Assembly (NCBI GenBank): GCA_900556625.1
Contig: USPQ01000049.1
Span: forward strand, 1-19,318
Direction of reading: 5' to 3'
Length of the DNA: 19,318 nucleotides
Source: an uncultured Bacteroides sp.
Lineage (GTDB): Bacteria; Bacteroidota; Bacteroidia; Bacteroidales; Bacteroidaceae
Part shown: in pieces, positions 14,684 through 19,318 of the stretch
Layout: every line of letters begins with the position of its first letter
How positions within the stretch are numbered: the stretch's first letter is position 1
Position numbers and translations under genes: made by a program
Notes under the pieces: generated by a model
Told to the model about the DNA's origin: nothing
Seen by the model: the letters and a program-made list of their open reading frames with translations, nothing else
The model's database searches: none

Positions 14684-15724
14684 ATGAAAATATATAAATA
14701 TATCACATCTGTTGCACTCCTTTCGTTCTGCTTCTTGAGCGCCTGTAACAAGCCTACAGAAACGAAGATTCCTGTTCCCGTGATATTCGACACGGATGTC
14801 GGCAATGACATTGACGACGTGCTGGCTATGCAAATGCTATTCAACTATGAGAACGCCGGAACAATAGATCTGCTAGGTATCACAATCAGCAAGTCCAACC
14901 CTTATTCAATTGAATATATTGACGGATATTGCCGCCTCAACGAGAGGGGAGACATTCCATTGGGATATGCATACAACGGAGCTACTCCCGAAGACGGAGG
15001 TTATCTCCGCCAGACTTTGGATACCATTATTGAAGGCAATAAGATACTGTATCCTCAAAGAAGCATAAAAGACAATCTGCCGGAAGGATATAAGTTATTA
15101 CGGAAATTACTGGCTTCACAACCAGATAATTCCGTGGTATTTATTGCCGTAGGACCGGAAACGAACCTTTCACGCCTGCTATGCTCAGAAGCCGACGAAT
15201 ACAGTCCTTTGGACGGCAAATCACTCGTTGCCCAAAAAGTGAAGCTGTTGTCCGTAATGGGAGGACTCTATGGGAACGAGTTCGATTTCCCCGAATGGAA
15301 TCTAGTACAGGATATAAATGCCGCACAAACCGTATTCAGCGAATGGCCCACTCCGGTCATTGCAAGCGGCTGGGAACTAGGCAACAAATTGTTGTATCCG
15401 CATCAGAGTATCTTGAATGATTTCCCGAACGCTTACAAACATCCTCTTTGTGTATCTTACCAGATATATGACAAAATGCCATACGACAGGCAAACTTGGG
15501 ATTTGACTTCTGTCATACAGGCCATAGAGCCGGAGAAGGATTATTTTGAACTGTCAACAAAAGGAACGATTACAATAGACAGTGCAGGACACAGTCTATT
15601 TAATGCGTCAGACAAAGGACAACATCAATATCTTATGATTCAAGGAAATGAGAATATTCAGAGAACATTAGGTGCCATTGTCCGCCAGGTGACAGGGAAA
15701 GAAGAAAAGAATATAAACCAATAA
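14684..15724 (+). CDS. rusNH: Exported nucleoside hydrolase (IU-nucleoside hydrolase superfamily lipoprotein)
   Basis: 346 residues. The lipoprotein signal ends in LSAC with C21, followed by NKPTE without an acidic run, so a periplasm-facing lipoprotein is likely. The family's calcium- and ribose-binding signature is present as FDTDVGNDIDD (35-45, D36, D38, D42, D44, D45). Also visible are VFIAVGPETNLSRLL, VMGGLYGNEF, and the E-N-D set in PEWNLVQDINAAQ. These enzymes cleave the N-glycosidic bond of ribonucleosides to give ribose and a free base. Near the C-terminus, where classical members have a conserved His-Asp, this protein has TWDLTSV (W272-D273), so activation of the base leaving group may differ. 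The gene lies 8 nt after the second DUF4832 gene and 10 nt before the permease gene. The role fits releasing ribose in the periplasm. Confidence 0.85.
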   Translation: MKIYKYITSVALLSFCFLSACNKPTETKIPVPVIFDTDVGNDIDDVLAMQMLFNYENAGTIDLLGITISKSNPYSIEYIDGYCRLNERGDIPLGYAYNGATPEDGGYLRQTLDTIIEGNKILYPQRSIKDNLPEGYKLLRKLLASQPDNSVVFIAVGPETNLSRLLCSEADEYSPLDGKSLVAQKVKLLSVMGGLYGNEFDFPEWNLVQDINAAQTVFSEWPTPVIASGWELGNKLLYPHQSILNDFPNAYKHPLCVSYQIYDKMPYDRQTWDLTSVIQAIEPEKDYFELSTKGTITIDSAGHSLFNASDKGQHQYLMIQGNENIQRTLGAIVRQVTGKEEKNINQ

Positions 15725-15734
15725 AGAAAGAGTC

Positions 15735-16739
15735 ATGTTTATAGTCAATAGTTATACACTAGCCATTATCTTTTGCTTCATAACCATGATATGTTGGGGG
15801 TCCTGGGGTAACACCCAGAAACTGGCCAGCAAGAACTGGCGTTATGAGCTTTATTACTGGGATTATACAATCGGTATCTTATTATTTGCCTTACTTCTCG
15901 TTTTCACACTCGGAAGTTTCGGAGATTCGGGGAGAGGTTTTCTGGAAGATATCCGGCAAGTAGATACCAGATACATAGTCAGTGCCTTGATCGGAGGAAT
16001 TATTTTCAATGCTTCCAACATCTTACTTTCAGCTTCGGTCTCCATAGCCGGAATGGCGGTTGCTTTTCCGTTGGGCGTAGGACTTGCCTTGGTCCTAGGT
16101 GTGTTCATCAACTATTTCAGCACTCCTAAAGGAGATCCGTTCTGGTTGTTTACTGGAGTAATCTTGATTGTTATCGCTATCATCTGCAATGGAATAGCGG
16201 CAGGCAGACAACAAAAAAAGGGAAATAATAATAGCAAGAAAGGGATTATTCTTGCGGCTATTGCCGGCATACTTATGTCTTTCTTCTACCGTTTTGTGGC
16301 TGCTGCCATGGACCTTAACAATTTTGACTCTCCGACTCCGGGCATGGCTACTCCATACACCGCTTTCTTTATATTCTCAATCGGTATCTTCCTGAGCAAC
16401 TTCCTATTCAATACAGTTGTTATGAAACGCCCGTTTGTAGGAACTCCTGTAAGCTATAAAGAATATTTTGCAGGAAAAGCAAGCACACATCTGGTAGGTA
16501 TCCTCGGAGGATGTATATGGGGATTGGGAACTGCTTTAAGCTATATAGCCGCAGGAAAAGCGGGAGCTGCCATCTCCTACGCTCTCGGTCAGGGAGCACC
16601 TATGATTGCCGCCTTATGGGGTGTATTTATCTGGAAAGAGTTCACCGGTAGTTCCAAATCAACCGACAGACTTTTAGGAATCATGTTTATTCTGTTCATC
16701 ACAGGATTATCATTCATCGTTTTATCCGGAGGAAACTAA
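15735..16739 (+). CDS. rusT: Inner-membrane ribose permease, drug/metabolite-transporter type (RusT-like)
   Basis: 334 residues, almost entirely hydrophobic, with about ten predicted membrane segments. A charged, Asn-rich cytoplasmic loop lies in the middle (about 157-167, GRQQKKGNNNSKKG). The N-terminal block CWGSWGNTQKL and the segment GMAVAFPLGVGLALVLGVFINYF resemble ureide permeases and bacterial GRP/RhaT-like sugar transporters of the drug/metabolite transporter superfamily. Positionally it corresponds to RusT, which in B. thetaiotaomicron is the ribose permease of the locus. It would carry ribose (or a nucleoside) from periplasm to cytoplasm, just upstream of the ribokinase step. The gene is 10 nt after rusNH and 2 nt before the GH97 gene, so translational coupling is likely. 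Confidence 0.85.
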   Translation: MFIVNSYTLAIIFCFITMICWGSWGNTQKLASKNWRYELYYWDYTIGILLFALLLVFTLGSFGDSGRGFLEDIRQVDTRYIVSALIGGIIFNASNILLSASVSIAGMAVAFPLGVGLALVLGVFINYFSTPKGDPFWLFTGVILIVIAIICNGIAAGRQQKKGNNNSKKGIILAAIAGILMSFFYRFVAAAMDLNNFDSPTPGMATPYTAFFIFSIGIFLSNFLFNTVVMKRPFVGTPVSYKEYFAGKASTHLVGILGGCIWGLGTALSYIAAGKAGAAISYALGQGAPMIAALWGVFIWKEFTGSSKSTDRLLGIMFILFITGLSFIVLSGGN

Positions 16740-16741
16740 TT

Positions 16742-18691
16742 ATGAAAATGAACCATATTCTTTTCCTACTAACAGCAGCCTTCTGTTTTCCTTCGATAAC
16801 AGTTGCCAAAATAATTGAGGCCGGTTCGCCGGACAAGAAAAATGTGATAACTATCGAGACTGACAATCAGGTCAGTTACAGCTTATCCCGGAATGGAACA
16901 AAGATTCTTGATACTTGCCCGCTCTCACTTACAGTCGGAAACGACACTTGGGGAACAGACAAATGTAGAAAGATAACTCGTAAAAGCGTTTCGGAAAAAG
17001 TGGAATTTATTGTACCGCGTAAATATAAAGAGACAGTGGATAATTATAACCAGGTTGAGCTTATTTACAAAGACTATAAAATCGAATTCAGAATCTATAA
17101 TGACGGAGTGGCCTATCGTTTCGTAAGTACTGCAAACAATAAACAGCCTGTAAAGAAAGAGTCGGTATCTTTCCGCTTCGGACAGGATCACACCTCGTAC
17201 ACTCTTTTAACCGACCAGCTACAAAACTGGTTTGAGCAGGATTATACGGTAAAGCCGATCAATGCATTACCCAAAGACAGTTTCTCCGTAGCTCCTGTAA
17301 TGGTTGAAGTAGACAAATACAAAGTATTATTAGCTGAAGCCAATCTCTATAATTATCCGGGAATGTACTTACAACCCGCCCAAGAATCCTTCCATGGCAT
17401 TTTTGCCAATTATCCGGATAAGGAAGTGCCATACGAAGGGGATAATAAAATCTATGCCTCCACACGCAAAGATTATCTTATTCCCACCTGCGGGAAACGG
17501 GTCTTTCCATGGCGGGTAATCGGTACCTTCGACAATGCTTCTTCCATATTACAAAGCGAGCTTATATATTTACTCTCCGAGGAGAAAGAACAAGCCGCCG
17601 ACTATACATGGGTTAAACCCGGTAAAGTATTATGGGACTGGTGGAATGACCGTAATATCTATCATATAAATTTCAAAAGTGGCATTAATACCGATACATA
17701 TCTCTATCTGGTAGACTATGCAGCCAAACATCACATCGAATATGTCCTGATCGACGAAGGCTGGTCGGCACGTAACGATCTGTTAACCCTCAATCCCGAT
17801 GTTGACATTCCGCGTATCTGTGAATATGCAACAAAAAAAGGAGTAGGTATCCAGTTATGGTCGAAATGGGTAAACATCATGCGACAAATGGATGAGGCTT
17901 TTGCACAATTCAGCAAATGGGGAGTGAAGGGAGTCAAAATAGACTTTATGGACCGTAATGATGCCAAAATGGTTAACTTCTACGAACAAGTAGCTATTAA
18001 AGCCACTCAATACAAATTATTAGTAGACTTTCACGGTTCTTACCCCAACGAGGGCATGAGACGCAAATACCCGAATCTGATGACACGCGAAGGAGTAATA
18101 GGACTGGAGTATAACAAATGGAGCAAAAGAGCCACGGTTACACATGATGTAATCATCCCTTATCTGCGTATGTGGGTAGGCCCAATGGACTATACTCCCG
18201 GAGCTATGCTTAACGCACATCCGGAAACATTCTATGAAAATCAACATGAACCGATGAGTCAGGGCACACGTAGCCACCAGTTAGCCATGTATGTAGTCTA
18301 CGAAAGCCCGTTGCAAATGATTTCGGACAGTCCTACTAAATATGACGAGAATCTCCGGAGTTTTGAATTTATCAAAAGTATTCCTACAACCTGGGATGAG
18401 ACAGTCCCTTTGGAGGGAGAAGTGGGCGAATATATCGCTCTTGCACGCCGGCATGACGATACATGGTATATCGGAGTAATCAACGGAGCTACCCCACGGC
18501 ATATTGAGATTGATTTATCATTCATAGGAAATGGACCGAAGAAAATAAAAGCACATATAGATGGAGTAAATGCCGGCCAACAGGCGAAAGACTCCCAAAT
18601 AATAGAACAAGTTATCAAGGAGAACGAAAAACTGCCCATAGATATGAGCAGAGGAGGAGGATATACAGGTATTATTCATATAAAGAAGTAA
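16742..18691 (+). CDS. Glycoside hydrolase family 97 enzyme, retaining type
   Basis: 649 residues, normal for GH97. A Sec signal peptide (about 1-22, ending ITVA) without lipobox predicts a soluble periplasmic enzyme. The N-terminal beta-sandwich (about 25-280) contains FRIYNDGVAYRF. The barrel begins with VLWDWWND (about 296-303) and continues with YVLIDEGWS, GVKIDFMDRND and TREGVIGLEYNKW. D401 in KIDFM and E456 in GLEYN fit the nucleophile and acid/base pair of the retaining GH97 subgroup. Their spacing of 55 residues equals the D415/E470 spacing I recall for the B. thetaiotaomicron alpha-galactosidase BT1871; inverting SusB-type enzymes lack the aspartate. The activity is probably on alpha-galactoside-like bonds, but the exact sugar is uncertain. 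It is the last gene of the operon and is followed by a strong terminator. Confidence 0.9.
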   Translation: MKMNHILFLLTAAFCFPSITVAKIIEAGSPDKKNVITIETDNQVSYSLSRNGTKILDTCPLSLTVGNDTWGTDKCRKITRKSVSEKVEFIVPRKYKETVDNYNQVELIYKDYKIEFRIYNDGVAYRFVSTANNKQPVKKESVSFRFGQDHTSYTLLTDQLQNWFEQDYTVKPINALPKDSFSVAPVMVEVDKYKVLLAEANLYNYPGMYLQPAQESFHGIFANYPDKEVPYEGDNKIYASTRKDYLIPTCGKRVFPWRVIGTFDNASSILQSELIYLLSEEKEQAADYTWVKPGKVLWDWWNDRNIYHINFKSGINTDTYLYLVDYAAKHHIEYVLIDEGWSARNDLLTLNPDVDIPRICEYATKKGVGIQLWSKWVNIMRQMDEAFAQFSKWGVKGVKIDFMDRNDAKMVNFYEQVAIKATQYKLLVDFHGSYPNEGMRRKYPNLMTREGVIGLEYNKWSKRATVTHDVIIPYLRMWVGPMDYTPGAMLNAHPETFYENQHEPMSQGTRSHQLAMYVVYESPLQMISDSPTKYDENLRSFEFIKSIPTTWDETVPLEGEVGEYIALARRHDDTWYIGVINGATPRHIEIDLSFIGNGPKKIKAHIDGVNAGQQAKDSQIIEQVIKENEKLPIDMSRGGGYTGIIHIKK

Positions 18692-18710
18692 CATTTTACG
18701 GTTACTCAAC

Positions 18711-18754
18711 AAAGCAGGCTGCCTCTTTATATCGAGACAGCCCGCCTTTATTTT
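18711..18754. terminator. Intrinsic terminator between convergent genes
   Basis: GGCTG-C-CTC (18717-18725) pairs with GAG-A-CAGCC (18734-18742) around an 8-nt loop, with one C/A mismatch. The flanks AAAG and CTTT add pairs, and the stem is followed by TTTATTTTATT on the plus strand. It lies 20 nt after the GH97 stop and 14 nt beyond the 3' end of the convergent phosphoesterase gene. It should end the rus operon and may work in both directions, since the minus strand reads CTTTG after the stem. Confidence 0.8.
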
Positions 18755-18767
18755 ATTCCCAATCGTT

Positions 18768-19318
18768 TCAGACGGTAATATCCAGTAAAATCTTTCCTTT
18801 TGCGTTCAGAACTTTCACTCTCAGTTCGTCTTTTTTCTTTTCCAGAATCATCACCGTAGCGCCATCCATTTTATATCCGCCACCGATAATAACCGGATAA
18901 TTGTTGCCCAGCTCACCTTTCGGATGATAAGCATATTTATGAGTATGTGCATTCAGACTGATATTGAAAGGTGCTTTCTCCAATAGTTTGGTCCACAGAT
19001 TTGCACAAAGGTTCTTTCCGTCATTTCCATAAAGAGGAATATGATGAATAAGGACACGTTTCCCGGCTTTCTTGAATTCTTTGGAAGACAACTCCTTTTT
19101 CAGGAAATCAACTTGTTCATTACGTAACTGGGTAAAATCATTCAAACCGTAATACACCCAATGGTCATCCGGTTTGTCTTCCCCACAGTCCAGCATAACG
19201 ATACGGGTATCCCCCCAATTGAAAGAGCCGTAAGTCCTGTCCCCTACGTAGTCGTAGTGGTCGCGCAAACCGATAGAATAGGCATTGCGGATTTCATGGT
19301 TGCCACGCATAAAGAAAG
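18768..19318 (-). CDS. Calcineurin-like metallophosphoesterase, 3' part only
   Basis: About 183 C-terminal residues are visible; the frame stays open past the window edge, upstream of an internal Met at 19310, so the true start lies outside. Metallophosphoesterase motifs are present: RGNHE close to the visible start, LIHHIPLYG in the middle and NAHTHKYAYH near the C-terminus, each supplying di-metal ligands. The N-terminal motifs (DxH and GDxxD) would be outside. The C-terminal end (GGYKMDGATVMILE...VLNAKGKILLDI) is a small beta-rich extension. The substrate cannot be told. It converges on the rus operon and is probably not part of it, though a phosphoesterase acting on a nucleotide or sugar phosphate would be compatible with ribose scavenging. 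Confidence 0.85.
   Translation of the reverse strand, partial: FFMRGNHEIRNAYSIGLRDHYDYVGDRTYGSFNWGDTRIVMLDCGEDKPDDHWVYYGLNDFTQLRNEQVDFLKKELSSKEFKKAGKRVLIHHIPLYGNDGKNLCANLWTKLLEKAPFNISLNAHTHKYAYHPKGELGNNYPVIIGGGYKMDGATVMILEKKKDELRVKVLNAKGKILLDITV

Overview
The window looks like chromosomal DNA of a gut Bacteroides or close relative. The reasons are a SusC/SusD pair, Bacteroidetes-type lipoprotein signals with acidic residues after the cysteine, AT-rich ribosome-binding regions, GH97 and DUF4832/DUF4874 proteins, and matches to the Bacteroides -7 element TAnnTTTG. The species cannot be fixed from sequence alone.

Layout. (1) 265-1806, minus strand: a probable two-gene housekeeping operon, an inositol-monophosphatase-family protein followed by a ComF-family phosphoribosyltransferase. 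Two tandem palindromes lie at the left edge (1-35). (2) 1807-2151: a structured divergent intergenic region with two mutually exclusive inverted repeats and a terminator-like hairpin in front of the next gene. (3) 2152-3693, plus strand: a helical, TPR-like protein in the position of the rus regulator RusR. (4) 3694-3919: an AT-rich promoter region with palindromes. (5) 3920-18691, plus strand: ten genes with gaps of 2-42 nt, ending at a strong hairpin at 18711-18754. (6) 18768-19318, minus strand: the 3' part of a calcineurin-like metallophosphoesterase gene that runs off the window.

The ten-gene operon matches the ribose-utilisation (rus) locus described in B. thetaiotaomicron: regulator, two ribokinases (rusK1, rusK2), SusC/SusD-like outer-membrane importer (rusC, rusD), nucleoside hydrolase (rusNH) and inner-membrane permease (rusT). 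This copy also carries a TIG/DUF1566 surface lipoprotein ahead of rusC, two tandem DUF4874/DUF4832 lipoproteins of probable glycoside-hydrolase fold, and a GH97 enzyme with retaining-type catalytic residues at the 3' end.

Inferred working model: surface lipoproteins bind or cut a ribose-containing molecule; RusCD imports the pieces through TonB-dependent transport; the second DUF4832 protein, GH97 and RusNH finish depolymerisation or nucleoside cleavage in the periplasm; RusT carries ribose across the inner membrane; RusK1 and RusK2 phosphorylate it. The most novel parts are the uncharacterised DUF4832 pair and the structured leader in front of rusR. The substrate is unknown.
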